A model generated the notes under the pieces. That model did not search any database, was not told the origin of the DNA, and saw only the letters and a list, made by a program, of their open reading frames with translations. Shown here piece by piece: positions 35,131-44,227 of a stretch of DNA of 64,000 nt (position 1 is its first letter; each line of letters starts with the position of its first letter). A program made the translations under genes and the position numbers. Source of the DNA: Muricomes intestini (GTDB lineage: Bacteria; Bacillota; Clostridia; Lachnospirales; Lachnospiraceae); assembly GCF_004346165.1 (NCBI RefSeq), contig NZ_SLZZ01000001.1, positions 248,001 through 312,000 of the forward strand. Direction: 5' to 3'.

Positions 35131-36606
35131 ATGATTGATAATACAAAAAATGAAGAGTTTGAAACAATTCTGGACACTATAGATCTCAGCAAACCGGCAC
35201 CGGTAGACGAACCGAAAAGACAGTATTATTTTATCAAGAAGGCGCGTGGATATGTAAAACAAATGAGTGAAAAGGCAGGGCGCCCGCTTTTCTCACATGT
35301 CACAACCTTTGGGTGTCAGATGAACGCAAGGGACTCAGAGAAGTTGACCGGCATTCTGGAGCAAATTGGTTATCGGGAGGAGACAGAGGAAGAAAAGGCA
35401 GATTTTGTTATTTACAACACTTGTACTGTCCGCGAGAATGCCAATCAGAGGGTCTATGGAAGAATCGGACAGTTAAAAAAGGGGAAGAAGGACAATCCTT
35501 ATATGCTGATAGGCCTATGTGGCTGTATGATGCAGGAAACGGAAGTTGTGGAGAAACTGAAAAAGAGCTATCGATATATAGATTTGATTTTTGGTACTCA
35601 CAACATTTACAAATTTGCTGAGTTGATTGTGACACGTTTAGAATCTCAGGGAATGGTGATTGATATCTGGAAAGATACAGATAAAATTGTGGAAGATCTT
35701 CCGAGTGAAAGAAAGTATTTTTTTAAATCTGGAGTAAATATCATGTTCGGCTGCAACAATTTTTGCAGCTACTGCATCGTACCCTATGTGAGAGGACGGG
35801 AAAGAAGCCGCAATCCCCAGGATATTATCCGTGAGATAGAAGCACTGGTGGCCGATGGAGTAGTGGAAATTATGCTGTTGGGCCAAAATGTGAATTCCTA
35901 TGGTAAAAATCTGAAAACCCCCATGAGTTTTGCTGAGCTTTTACAGGAAATTGAAAAAATAGAAGGACTCAAAAGAATTCGCTTCATGACCTCTCACCCG
36001 AAGGATTTATCTGATGAACTGATCGAGGTGATGGGAAAGTCCCAAAAGATATGTAAACATCTGCATTTACCTGTACAATCGGGAAGCAGCCGGATTCTAA
36101 AAAGTATGAACCGTGGTTATACCAAAGAGCACTATCTGGAGCTTGTAGATAAAATCCGCACAGCTGTTCCTGATATTTCTCTGACTACGGATATTATTGT
36201 GGGGTTTCCAACTGAAACAGAGGAAGATTTCCAAGAGACTCTGGATGTGGTCAGAAAAGTACGCTATGACAGTGCCTTTACTTTCATTTATTCAAAAAGG
36301 ACAGGAACTCCGGCTGCATCGATGGAAAAGCAGGTCGCGGATGCAGTGGTGAAGGATAGATTTAACCGTTTGCTTCAGGAAGTGCAAAAAATTTCCGGGG
36401 AAGTGTGCAGTGTACATACGGATACTGTTCAAGAGATATTGGTGGAGGGCGTGAATGACCACGACTCACTGCTTATGACAGGAAGAATGAGCAACAATCA
36501 GTTAGTTCATTTTCCGGGAGGTGAGAGTTTGATTGGGAAAATTATTGATGTAAAACTGAAAGAATGTAAAGGCTTTTACTATATTGGAGAATTGCTTAAG
36601 AAATAA
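35131..36606 (+). CDS. miaB: tRNA-2-methylthio-N6-dimethylallyladenosine synthase MiaB
   Basis: Radical-SAM methylthiotransferase for A37 of tRNA. 491 residues from the ATG at 35131, after AAGGAAAGG. The N-terminal UPF0004 domain has its three cluster cysteines in TFGCQMNARDSE, YNTCTVRENA and GLCGCMMQ. The radical-SAM motif is CNNFCSYCIVPYVRGRERSR, and a TRAM domain closes the protein (about 420-491). The partner enzyme miaA is encoded 5 kb downstream behind mutSL. The N-terminal 45-residue extension before the UPF0004 domain is common in Clostridia. Confidence 0.96.
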   Translation: MIDNTKNEEFETILDTIDLSKPAPVDEPKRQYYFIKKARGYVKQMSEKAGRPLFSHVTTFGCQMNARDSEKLTGILEQIGYREETEEEKADFVIYNTCTVRENANQRVYGRIGQLKKGKKDNPYMLIGLCGCMMQETEVVEKLKKSYRYIDLIFGTHNIYKFAELIVTRLESQGMVIDIWKDTDKIVEDLPSERKYFFKSGVNIMFGCNNFCSYCIVPYVRGRERSRNPQDIIREIEALVADGVVEIMLLGQNVNSYGKNLKTPMSFAELLQEIEKIEGLKRIRFMTSHPKDLSDELIEVMGKSQKICKHLHLPVQSGSSRILKSMNRGYTKEHYLELVDKIRTAVPDISLTTDIIVGFPTETEEDFQETLDVVRKVRYDSAFTFIYSKRTGTPAASMEKQVADAVVKDRFNRLLQEVQKISGEVCSVHTDTVQEILVEGVNDHDSLLMTGRMSNNQLVHFPGGESLIGKIIDVKLKECKGFYYIGELLKK

Positions 36607-36649
36607 ATTCCAATTATATTTCATATAAAAACGTCCAGACTATATATGA

Positions 36650-36835
36650 ATGATGTAGGGGACAAAAGGTATTTTGCCCCCTGATACCTACGGATTGCTC
36701 CGCACTTTTTGCTCCCGCAATCCTAAAAACATTCGAAATCCGCCCTACTCGGGCTTCTTTCTCATGTTTTGCAGGTCCCAAAGTCATGCTTTTTCATGCA
36801 AGCATGAAACGCATGACCTTGTGACCCTGGTATCA
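36650..36835 (+). repeat. Palindrome-rich repeat region, copy 1 (shares 54-bp core with 63700-63753)
   Basis: The 258-bp gap after miaB holds several hairpins: GGGGACAAAA...TTTTGCCCCC (36657-36685), GGATTGC...GCAATCC (36692-36723) and a 54-bp double palindrome (36774-36827) in which GTCATGC/GCATGAC and TTCATGC/GCATGAA pair. The last unit is 51/54 identical to 63700-63753. Its outer end, CCTGGTATCAT, is the reverse complement of the ATGATACCAGG that opens the other copy. A 64-codon open frame here (36674-36868) is made of repeat sequence and is not a gene. Confidence 0.8.
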
Positions 36836-36864
36836 TATGAATACTATATAGGAGGGCATTTTTT

Positions 36865-37281
36865 GTGAAGAAACTAAGTGAATATTTATTTCTATGGACG
36901 CTGGGAGGCACAATTTATTATGCGTTTGAAATGGTATTCAGAGGGTTTTCCCACTGGTCCATGTTTGTATTGGGAGGAGCGTGCATGGTGTTTTTTGCAC
37001 AGCAGGGACTCTGGATGAAATGGAAAGATCCGCTGTGGCTTCAAGTAATCCGCTGCGCGGTGTTTGTGACTGCGGCAGAATTTATTACCGGAATTATTGT
37101 GAATAAGTGGCTGGGATGGGACGTGTGGGATTATTCAGACCAGATATTCCAACTTTTCGGGCAGATTTGTGTGCCATTTATTATTCTGTTTTCCGGTCTG
37201 TGTGTCCTGGGAATCTTTTTGACAGGTTATTTACTCCACTGGCTCTATGGGGAGGAGAAGCCTCAATTTCACGTGTTGTAA
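36865..37281 (+). CDS. CmpB-type putative ABC transporter permease (small membrane protein)
   Basis: 138 residues with four hydrophobic segments. The pattern GGTIYYAFEMVFRGFSHWSMFVLGG and NKWLGWDVWDYSDQIFQLFGQICVPF matches the family of short integral membrane proteins annotated as putative ABC transporter permeases (PF06541). No ATPase partner is near, so a transport role is doubtful. The start is GTG at 36865, eight bases after AGGAGGG. Confidence 0.75.
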   Translation: MKKLSEYLFLWTLGGTIYYAFEMVFRGFSHWSMFVLGGACMVFFAQQGLWMKWKDPLWLQVIRCAVFVTAAEFITGIIVNKWLGWDVWDYSDQIFQLFGQICVPFIILFSGLCVLGIFLTGYLLHWLYGEEKPQFHVL

Positions 37282-37283
37282 GT

Positions 37284-37312
37284 TTGACAAATAAAACCTC
37301 CTCTTTCATAAT
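37284..37312 (+). promoter_or_regulatory. Promoter of mutS-mutL-miaA
   Basis: -35 TTGACA (37284-37289), 17-nt spacer, -10 CATAAT (37307-37312), 55 nt before the mutS start. Confidence 0.6.
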
Positions 37313-37366
37313 TCATAAAAAAATGCTATACTTAGGGGGAATTTTGGGAACGAAAGGAAGAAAAAA

Positions 37367-40018
37367 GTGGCAGAATTAACCCCTATGATGCAGCAATATA
37401 CGGAGACAAAGTCCCAATATCCCGACTGCATTCTATTTTATAGACTTGGTGACTTTTATGAAATGTTTTTTGAGGATGCACTGACAGCTTCAAAAGAACT
37501 GGAGATTACACTGACTGGTAAAAACTGTGGTCTTGAGGAGCGGGCTCCTATGTGTGGGGTTCCTTATCATGCGGTGGACAGTTACTTGAATAAACTGGTG
37601 ACCAAAGGTTATAAGGTCGCCATATGTGAGCAGATGGAGGACCCGAAGCTGGCTAAGGGGCTGGTGAAGCGGGATGTGGTCCGAATCGTCACTCCGGGGA
37701 CCAATCTTGCAGCCCAGGCACTGGATGAGGCAAAAAACAACTACCTGATGTGTATTGTTTACATAGCTGACAGATACGGACTTTCTATTGCAGATGTCAC
37801 TACCGGTGATTATTTTGTGACAGAATTGCCTGACAGCACAAAACTGTTAGATGAGATTTACAAATTCATGCCCTCTGAAATTATCTGCAATGAGTCTTGC
37901 TATATGAGCGGTATGAATCTGGATGATTTGAGGGACAGGCTGGGGATTGCCATTTATTCCCTGGATTCCTGGTATTTTGATGATGCCATCTGCAGAGAAA
38001 AACTGCTGGAGCATTTTCATGTTTCTACACTTGCGGGATTGGGACTGCAGGATTTTGACAGCGGGGTTATCAGCGCCGGAGCTTTGATGCAGTATCTACT
38101 GGAAACTCAGAAAAATAACCTTTCTCAGCTGACACATATTACACCTTATGTCACAGGAAAGTATATGATGCTGGACAGTTCCACGCGCAGAAATCTGGAG
38201 CTCACTGAAACTCTGAGAGAAAAGCAGAAAAGAGGCTCTCTTCTCTGGGTGCTGGATAAGAGCAAAACTGCAATGGGAGCCAGGACTCTGCGTAAATATG
38301 TGGAACAGCCTCTTATAGAAGTACAGGAAATTCAAAAACGTTTGGATGCTGTGGAAGAGCTAAAAAACGAGGCAATCAGCCGGGAAGAAATCAGGGAGTA
38401 TTTGGCCCCAATTTATGATTTGGAGCGGCTGGTCACAAGGATTACATATGGCTCGGCAAATCCAAGAGATTTGACGGCCTTTCGCAGTTCTCTTGAAATG
38501 CTTCCCCCCATCCGTTATATTCTGGAGGATATGCATTCCCAGTTATTGTCTGAAATCCGGGAGGATATGGATACACTGGAGGATTTGTGTACCCTGATTA
38601 AAGAGGCGATTACAGACGACCCACCTCTTGCCATGAAAGAGGGCGGCATTATCCGAGACGGGTACAGCGAGGAAGCAGATAAACTGCGCCGCGCAAAATC
38701 GGATGGAAAAGAGTGGATTGCCAGGCTTGAGGAAGAAGAACGGGAAAAAACAGGAATTAAGAACCTGAAGGTAAAGTATAACAAGGTTTTTGGGTATTAC
38801 CTGGAAGTGACCAATTCCTATAAAGACATGGTTCCCGATTATTACACCCGAAAGCAGACGCTGGCAAATGCAGAGCGCTATATTACCCCGGAGCTCAAAG
38901 AACTGGAAGATACTATTTTAGGGGCAGAGGACAAACTGTATGCCCTGGAATATGAACTGTACAGTGCAGTGCGGGATACTGTGGCAGGGGAGGTAGCGAG
39001 GATTCAGAAAACAGCCAAGGCAGTAGCTGCACTGGATGTGTTTACATCTCTGGCACTGGTTGCGGAAAGAGGCAATTATGTGCGTCCGGAAATTAATCAA
39101 AAGGGTGTGATTAATATTAAAGACGGACGCCACCCGGTAGTGGAAAAGATGATTCCCAATGATATGTTTATTTCAAACGATACATACCTGGATGATAAAA
39201 AACAGCGGATTTCCATCATCACAGGGCCGAATATGGCCGGGAAGTCCACTTACATGAGGCAAGTTGCCTTGATTGTACTGATGGCTCAGCTTGGCTCCTT
39301 TGTGCCCGCTGCGGCAGCCGATATTGGGCTTGTAGATCGGATTTTCACCAGGGTTGGGGCATCGGATGACCTGGCCTCTGGTCAGAGCACTTTTATGGTA
39401 GAGATGACGGAAGTAGCAAATATTTTGCGCAATGCTACTAATAAAAGCTTGCTGATACTGGACGAAATAGGGAGGGGCACCAGCACTTTTGACGGCCTGT
39501 CTATCGCCTGGGCTGTGGTGGAATACATTTCAGACACCCACCTGCTGGGAGCTAAAACTTTATTTGCGACCCACTATCATGAATTGACTGAACTGGAAGG
39601 CAAAATACAGAATGTAAACAATTACTGTATTGCGGTCAAAGAAAAGGGTGAGGATATTGTTTTCTTGCGCAAAATAGTCAAGGGCGGGGCAGACAAGAGC
39701 TACGGAATCCAGGTGGCAAAGCTGGCGGGAGTACCGGACATTGTAACCACCCGCGCAAAAGAAATTGTAGAAGAATTAAGTAACGAAGATATAACTGCAA
39801 GAGTCAGTGAGATTGCGGCGAAAGAGCACGAAACAAAAAAACAGACAAAGGCAAAAAAATATGATGAGGTCGACATTGCACAGATATCTCTTTTCGATAC
39901 CGTCAAGGACGATGATGTGTTGGAAGAACTAAAAACAATCGATGTCGGAAATCTGACGCCTGTTGATGCATTGAATACTATATACAGGCTGCAGAACAAG
40001 CTGAAAAACAGATGGTAG
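37367..40018 (+). CDS. mutS: DNA mismatch repair protein MutS
   Basis: 883-residue mismatch sensor. The mismatch-binding N-terminus has TPMMQQYTETKSQYPDCILF followed by YRLGDFYEMF with the wedge Phe-x-Glu, then connector, lever and clamp domains, and the ATPase with Walker A GPNMAGKST, STFMVEMTEVANILRNAT, ILDEIGRGTSTFDG and ATHYHEL. The start is GTG at 37367, with GAAAGGAAG just upstream; ATG 37385 is the alternative. mutL follows 10 nt later, so this is a mutSL operon. Confidence 0.97.
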   Translation: MAELTPMMQQYTETKSQYPDCILFYRLGDFYEMFFEDALTASKELEITLTGKNCGLEERAPMCGVPYHAVDSYLNKLVTKGYKVAICEQMEDPKLAKGLVKRDVVRIVTPGTNLAAQALDEAKNNYLMCIVYIADRYGLSIADVTTGDYFVTELPDSTKLLDEIYKFMPSEIICNESCYMSGMNLDDLRDRLGIAIYSLDSWYFDDAICREKLLEHFHVSTLAGLGLQDFDSGVISAGALMQYLLETQKNNLSQLTHITPYVTGKYMMLDSSTRRNLELTETLREKQKRGSLLWVLDKSKTAMGARTLRKYVEQPLIEVQEIQKRLDAVEELKNEAISREEIREYLAPIYDLERLVTRITYGSANPRDLTAFRSSLEMLPPIRYILEDMHSQLLSEIREDMDTLEDLCTLIKEAITDDPPLAMKEGGIIRDGYSEEADKLRRAKSDGKEWIARLEEEEREKTGIKNLKVKYNKVFGYYLEVTNSYKDMVPDYYTRKQTLANAERYITPELKELEDTILGAEDKLYALEYELYSAVRDTVAGEVARIQKTAKAVAALDVFTSLALVAERGNYVRPEINQKGVINIKDGRHPVVEKMIPNDMFISNDTYLDDKKQRISIITGPNMAGKSTYMRQVALIVLMAQLGSFVPAAAADIGLVDRIFTRVGASDDLASGQSTFMVEMTEVANILRNATNKSLLILDEIGRGTSTFDGLSIAWAVVEYISDTHLLGAKTLFATHYHELTELEGKIQNVNNYCIAVKEKGEDIVFLRKIVKGGADKSYGIQVAKLAGVPDIVTTRAKEIVEELSNEDITARVSEIAAKEHETKKQTKAKKYDEVDIAQISLFDTVKDDDVLEELKTIDVGNLTPVDALNTIYRLQNKLKNRW

Positions 40019-40028
40019 GAGGAATGCT

Positions 40029-41948
40029 ATGTCACATATTCAGGTGTTAGATCAAATTACAATTGATAAGATTGCCGCCGGGGAAGTGATTGAGCGCCCT
40101 GCTTCTATTGTCAAGGAGCTGGCAGAAAATGCCATGGATGCCGGTGCTTCTGCTGTAGCAGTTGAAATTCAGGAGGGCGGAATCTCTTTTATCCGTGTTA
40201 CAGATAATGGAAGCGGTATTTCGCGGGAGGATGTGCCCAATGCATTCTTAAGGCATTCTACCAGCAAAATCCGCAGTGTAGAGGATCTTTCCCATATTTC
40301 TTCTCTGGGATTTCGGGGAGAGGCCCTTTCCAGTATTGCCGCAGTTACAAAAGTCGAACTGGTTACAAAAACAAAAGATGAACCATTTGGAACCCGGTAC
40401 GTTATAGAAGGCGGGAAAGAACAGTCACTGGAGGACACAGGGGCTCCTGACGGAACCACTTTTCTAATCCGTCAGTTGTTCTATAATGTTCCCGCCAGAA
40501 GAAAATTTTTAAAAACACCCATGACAGAAGCCGGACATATACAGGATCTTTTAATGCGGCTTGCACTTTCCCACCCCGAAGTTTCGTTTCAGTTTGTCAA
40601 CAACGGACAGGAAAAATTGAGGACATCAGGAAACGGTAAATTAAAGGATGTAATCTACAGTATTTATGGAAGAGAAGCAGCCTCTAATCTGATTGATATG
40701 GATTACGAGAAGGAGGGTGTCAGAATTGCAGGATATCTTGGGCGCCCGTCAGTCAGCAGGGGAAACCGTAATTTCGAGAATTTTTTTGTGAATGGAAGAT
40801 ATGTAAAAAGTGCTATGATTTCTAAGGCGGTTGAAGATGCCTACAAGGATTTTATGATGCAGCACAAATTTCCGTTTCTTGTATTACACTTTTACATAAA
40901 TGGAGAAGATATAGATGTGAATGTTCACCCCACTAAGATGGAACTGCGTTTTCAAAAACAGCAGCAGGTCTATAACTTGGTATATGAAGGTGTACACAGA
41001 ACCCTTCTGGAGCCGGAACTGATTCCGGTGGTGAAGGCACCTGAACCCCCAAAAGTGAAGGAGGACAGGGAGGAGAGCCCATTCCTTCTGAAACCCAGAA
41101 CAGAAATGCCGGAGCACACAGTAAAAGCAGAAGAGGTAAAGGATGAGGAGTATTTTCTTAGAAAAATGAGGGAACGGGTCTTATCTTATCACAATCGTGC
41201 TTCCTCTGCCGAGGTATCTGATACCGGAAATATACACCGGACAGCTTCCCAGTACACTACTGTACGTGAAACAGGAAGCTATCATGCAGAAGAGGCTGTT
41301 GCCCCCGAGACTGAGGAAGCCAGACAAATGGATCTTTTTGAAGAAAAGCTTCTGAAAAGGGATGTGAAAGCAGAGTACAGACTGATTGGGCAGGTGTTTG
41401 GCACTTACTGGCTGGTGGAATTTCAAAATAATCTTTATATTATCGATCAGCATGCCGCCCATGAACGGGTTTTGTATGAAAGAACTTTAAGAGGAATGAA
41501 GGACAGAGAGTTTACTTCTCAATATTTGAGTCCTCCTATCATACTTACATTGTCCATGCAGGAGGAAGAAATACTAAAAGAAAACATGGAGCGGTTTGAG
41601 AGAATCGGTTTTGAAATTGAACCCTTTGGCGGTGATGGATATGCAGTCAGGGCGGTTCCTGACAACCTGTTTAGCATTGCAAAAAAGGAATTGCTGATTG
41701 AGATGCTGGACGGCCTGGCCGATGGATTAAACACCCCCATGACTCCGGAGTTAATTGACGAAAAAGTGGCTTCTATGTCTTGCAAGGCTGCCGTCAAAGG
41801 AAACAGCCGGCTGTCCGTTGGAGAGGTGGATACATTGATCGGGGAATTGCTTTTGTTGGAGAATCCATATCATTGTCCCCACGGCAGGCCTACAATTATA
41901 GCCATGACCAAGCGGGAATTGGAAAAGAAATTTAAGAGGATTGTATAA
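40029..41948 (+). CDS. mutL: DNA mismatch repair protein MutL
   Basis: 639-residue GHKL ATPase and nicking endonuclease. The N-terminal ATPase motifs are KELAENAMDAGA (usually ENSLDAG), DNGSGI, RHSTSKI and FRGEALSSIA. A proline- and acid-rich linker (about 340-440) leads to the C-terminal domain with the endonuclease motif DQHAAHERVLYE, so strand discrimination is of the MutH-less type. CPHGRPT, near the C-terminus, is a further metal-site motif. AGGAGGA precedes the ATG. miaA begins on the next base after its stop. Confidence 0.97.
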   Translation: MSHIQVLDQITIDKIAAGEVIERPASIVKELAENAMDAGASAVAVEIQEGGISFIRVTDNGSGISREDVPNAFLRHSTSKIRSVEDLSHISSLGFRGEALSSIAAVTKVELVTKTKDEPFGTRYVIEGGKEQSLEDTGAPDGTTFLIRQLFYNVPARRKFLKTPMTEAGHIQDLLMRLALSHPEVSFQFVNNGQEKLRTSGNGKLKDVIYSIYGREAASNLIDMDYEKEGVRIAGYLGRPSVSRGNRNFENFFVNGRYVKSAMISKAVEDAYKDFMMQHKFPFLVLHFYINGEDIDVNVHPTKMELRFQKQQQVYNLVYEGVHRTLLEPELIPVVKAPEPPKVKEDREESPFLLKPRTEMPEHTVKAEEVKDEEYFLRKMRERVLSYHNRASSAEVSDTGNIHRTASQYTTVRETGSYHAEEAVAPETEEARQMDLFEEKLLKRDVKAEYRLIGQVFGTYWLVEFQNNLYIIDQHAAHERVLYERTLRGMKDREFTSQYLSPPIILTLSMQEEEILKENMERFERIGFEIEPFGGDGYAVRAVPDNLFSIAKKELLIEMLDGLADGLNTPMTPELIDEKVASMSCKAAVKGNSRLSVGEVDTLIGELLLLENPYHCPHGRPTIIAMTKRELEKKFKRIV

Positions 41949-42893
41949 ATGAAAAAGCCATTGATTATTTTGGCGGGTCCCACTGCTGTCGGAAAGACCA
42001 GGCTGTCGATCGGTCTTGCAAAAACAGTGGGGGGCGAAGTTATTTCAGCAGATTCTATGCAGATTTACAGACATATGGATATTGGCTCAGCAAAAATCCA
42101 TCCCGAGGAGATGGAGGGAGTTGTACATCATCTGGTAGATGTGCTGGAGCCGGAGGAGGAATTTCATGTAGTACGTTTTCAGCAGATGGCTAAAGCAGCC
42201 ATGGAGAAGATTTACGAAAGAGGAAAGATTCCTATTCTTGTGGGCGGCACCGGATTTTATATTCAGGCCCTTCTGTATGATATCGATTTTACTCACAATG
42301 AAAGAGATTCAAAATACCGAGAATATCTGGAAGAACTTGTGCAGCAGAAAGGCTCCGGTTATCTTCATGAAATGTTAAGAAAAGTGGATGCAAAATCCGC
42401 AGAATCAATTCACGCCCACAATAGTAAACGTGTTATCCGGGCGCTGGAGTTCTATAATCAGACAGGAAAAAGGATATCAGAGCACAACGAGAAGGAACGG
42501 CAAAAAGAGTCTCCCTACCGTTTTGCTTATTTTGTACTTTATGATGACAGAGAAAGATTGTACGAAAGAATTAATTGCCGTGTGGATCAAATGCTAAAAG
42601 AAGGATTGGTAGAGGAAGTACAGGCTTTAAAAAAACGGGGCTGTACCAGAGATATGGTTTCTATGCAGGGCCTTGGATACAAGGAAATTCTTGCTTATTT
42701 GGACGGGAATATTGCCCTTTCGGAGGCAGTCTGCAGGATTAAGCGTGATACCCGCCATTTTGCTAAGCGTCAGCTTACCTGGTTCAAACGGGAAAAAGAC
42801 GCTATATGGCTGGATAAAAAAGATTTTGAAAATAACGGGCACCGCCTCCTTGCAAGAATGCAGGAGGAACTGACAAATAGGAATATACTTTAA
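41949..42893 (+). CDS. miaA: tRNA dimethylallyltransferase
   Basis: 314 residues; adds the dimethylallyl group to A37 of tRNAs reading U-starting codons, the substrate for MiaB. P-loop GPTAVGKT at the N-terminus, VISADSMQIYRHMDIGSAK, LVGGTGFYIQAL and the C-terminal DTRHFAKRQLTWFKRE are all present. The ATG directly abuts the mutL stop, so translation is coupled. It has 314 residues, the expected length. Confidence 0.96.
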   Translation: MKKPLIILAGPTAVGKTRLSIGLAKTVGGEVISADSMQIYRHMDIGSAKIHPEEMEGVVHHLVDVLEPEEEFHVVRFQQMAKAAMEKIYERGKIPILVGGTGFYIQALLYDIDFTHNERDSKYREYLEELVQQKGSGYLHEMLRKVDAKSAESIHAHNSKRVIRALEFYNQTGKRISEHNEKERQKESPYRFAYFVLYDDRERLYERINCRVDQMLKEGLVEEVQALKKRGCTRDMVSMQGLGYKEILAYLDGNIALSEAVCRIKRDTRHFAKRQLTWFKREKDAIWLDKKDFENNGHRLLARMQEELTNRNIL

Positions 42894-42910
42894 TTTACAA
42901 GGAGAATTGT

Positions 42911-44212
42911 ATGAGTTTTGAAATTAATCAGATATACGAAAAACTGGGAATCGAAAAGGATGTCTGTCAGTTTGGAAGAAAGGTAGAGGAAAGTCTTATC
43001 CCGCGATTCCGTAAATTTGAGGAAACAGCGGAATTCAATCAGTTAAAGGTGCTTCAGGCTATGCAGAAAAACCGTGTCAGTGAGGCATGTTTCCAGTATG
43101 CAAGTGGTTATGGCTATAATGATTTGGGACGGGACACATTGGAAGCGGTATATGCCTCTGCTTTCCACACAGAGTCCGCGCTAGTGCGGCCTCAAATTAC
43201 CTGCGGGACTCATGCACTGGCACTGGCACTGGCGGCAAACCTAAGACCCGGGGACGAGTTGCTTTCCCCGGTAGGAAAACCCTATGATACGCTGGAAGAA
43301 GTTATCGGTATCAGAGAGTCAAAAGGCTCTCTTGCGGAGTACGGCATCACATACAGCCAGGTGGAGCTCCTGGAGGATGGTAGTTTTGATTATTCCGCTA
43401 TCAGAAACGCCATACATGAGAGGACAAAACTCGTAACGATTCAACGTTCCAAAGGCTATCAGACGCGCCCAAGCTACTCTGTAGGAAAAATCGGAGAGCT
43501 GATCTCCTTCATCAAAGGTATAAAGCCGGATGTCATCTGTATGGTAGATAACTGCTATGGCGAATTTGTAGAAACAGCGGAGCCAAGCGATGTGGGGGCC
43601 GATATGATTGTGGGATCCCTGATCAAAAATCCGGGGGGCGGACTGGCACCTATCGGAGGATACATTGCAGGCAGGGAAAATTTGATAGAAAACTGTGCCT
43701 ACAGATTGACTGCCCCTGGACTGGGGAAAGAAGTGGGGGCCTCATTGGGAGTGATGCAGTCATTTTACCAGGGATTTTTCCTGGCGCCCACTGTTGTGTG
43801 CAGCGCGTTAAAGGGAGCAGTGTTTGCCGCGAATATTTATGAAAAACTAGGCTTTTCGGTAATTCCAAATGGGACAGAAAGCCGTCATGATATTATTCAG
43901 GCTGTAGAACTTGGGACGCCAGAGGGAGTTATCGCTTTCTGTAAGGGAATTCAGTCGGCCGCCCCCGTGGACAGCTACGTAAGTCCGGAGCCCTGGGCTA
44001 TGCCGGGCTATGACAGTGATGTTATTATGGCGGCGGGGGCTTTTGTGCAGGGTTCGTCCATCGAACTAAGTGCAGACGGTCCCATAAAACCGCCATATGC
44101 CGTTTATTTCCAGGGAGGGCTTACCTGGCCCCATGCGAAACTGGGGATTTTGAAATCTCTGCAGAGTCTGATAAATGCAGGAGTCATTTCTGGAGATGTG
44201 CTTTTGAAATAA
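42911..44212 (+). CDS. Methionine gamma-lyase-like PLP enzyme ('aluminium resistance' family)
   Basis: 433 residues, fold type I PLP enzyme of the family PF06838. Signatures include YASGYGYNDLGRDTLE, the PLP-holding ITCGTHALALALAANLRPGD, MVDNCYGEFVETAEPSDVGAD, and the lysine in GSLIKNPGGGLAPIGGYIAGR. Members are annotated either as aluminium resistance proteins or methionine gamma-lyases; the real substrate is uncertain. Conserved next to miaA in many Firmicutes, which fits the 17-nt gap here, with a GGAG ribosome site. Confidence 0.88.
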   Translation: MSFEINQIYEKLGIEKDVCQFGRKVEESLIPRFRKFEETAEFNQLKVLQAMQKNRVSEACFQYASGYGYNDLGRDTLEAVYASAFHTESALVRPQITCGTHALALALAANLRPGDELLSPVGKPYDTLEEVIGIRESKGSLAEYGITYSQVELLEDGSFDYSAIRNAIHERTKLVTIQRSKGYQTRPSYSVGKIGELISFIKGIKPDVICMVDNCYGEFVETAEPSDVGADMIVGSLIKNPGGGLAPIGGYIAGRENLIENCAYRLTAPGLGKEVGASLGVMQSFYQGFFLAPTVVCSALKGAVFAANIYEKLGFSVIPNGTESRHDIIQAVELGTPEGVIAFCKGIQSAAPVDSYVSPEPWAMPGYDSDVIMAAGAFVQGSSIELSADGPIKPPYAVYFQGGLTWPHAKLGILKSLQSLINAGVISGDVLLK

Positions 44213-44227
44213 CAAGGGAGGAAAGTT

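Noticed and set aside
36674-36868. 64-codon open frame after miaB
   Set aside because: It consists of palindromic repeat sequence, has no ribosome site and its codons look unlike those of the neighbours.
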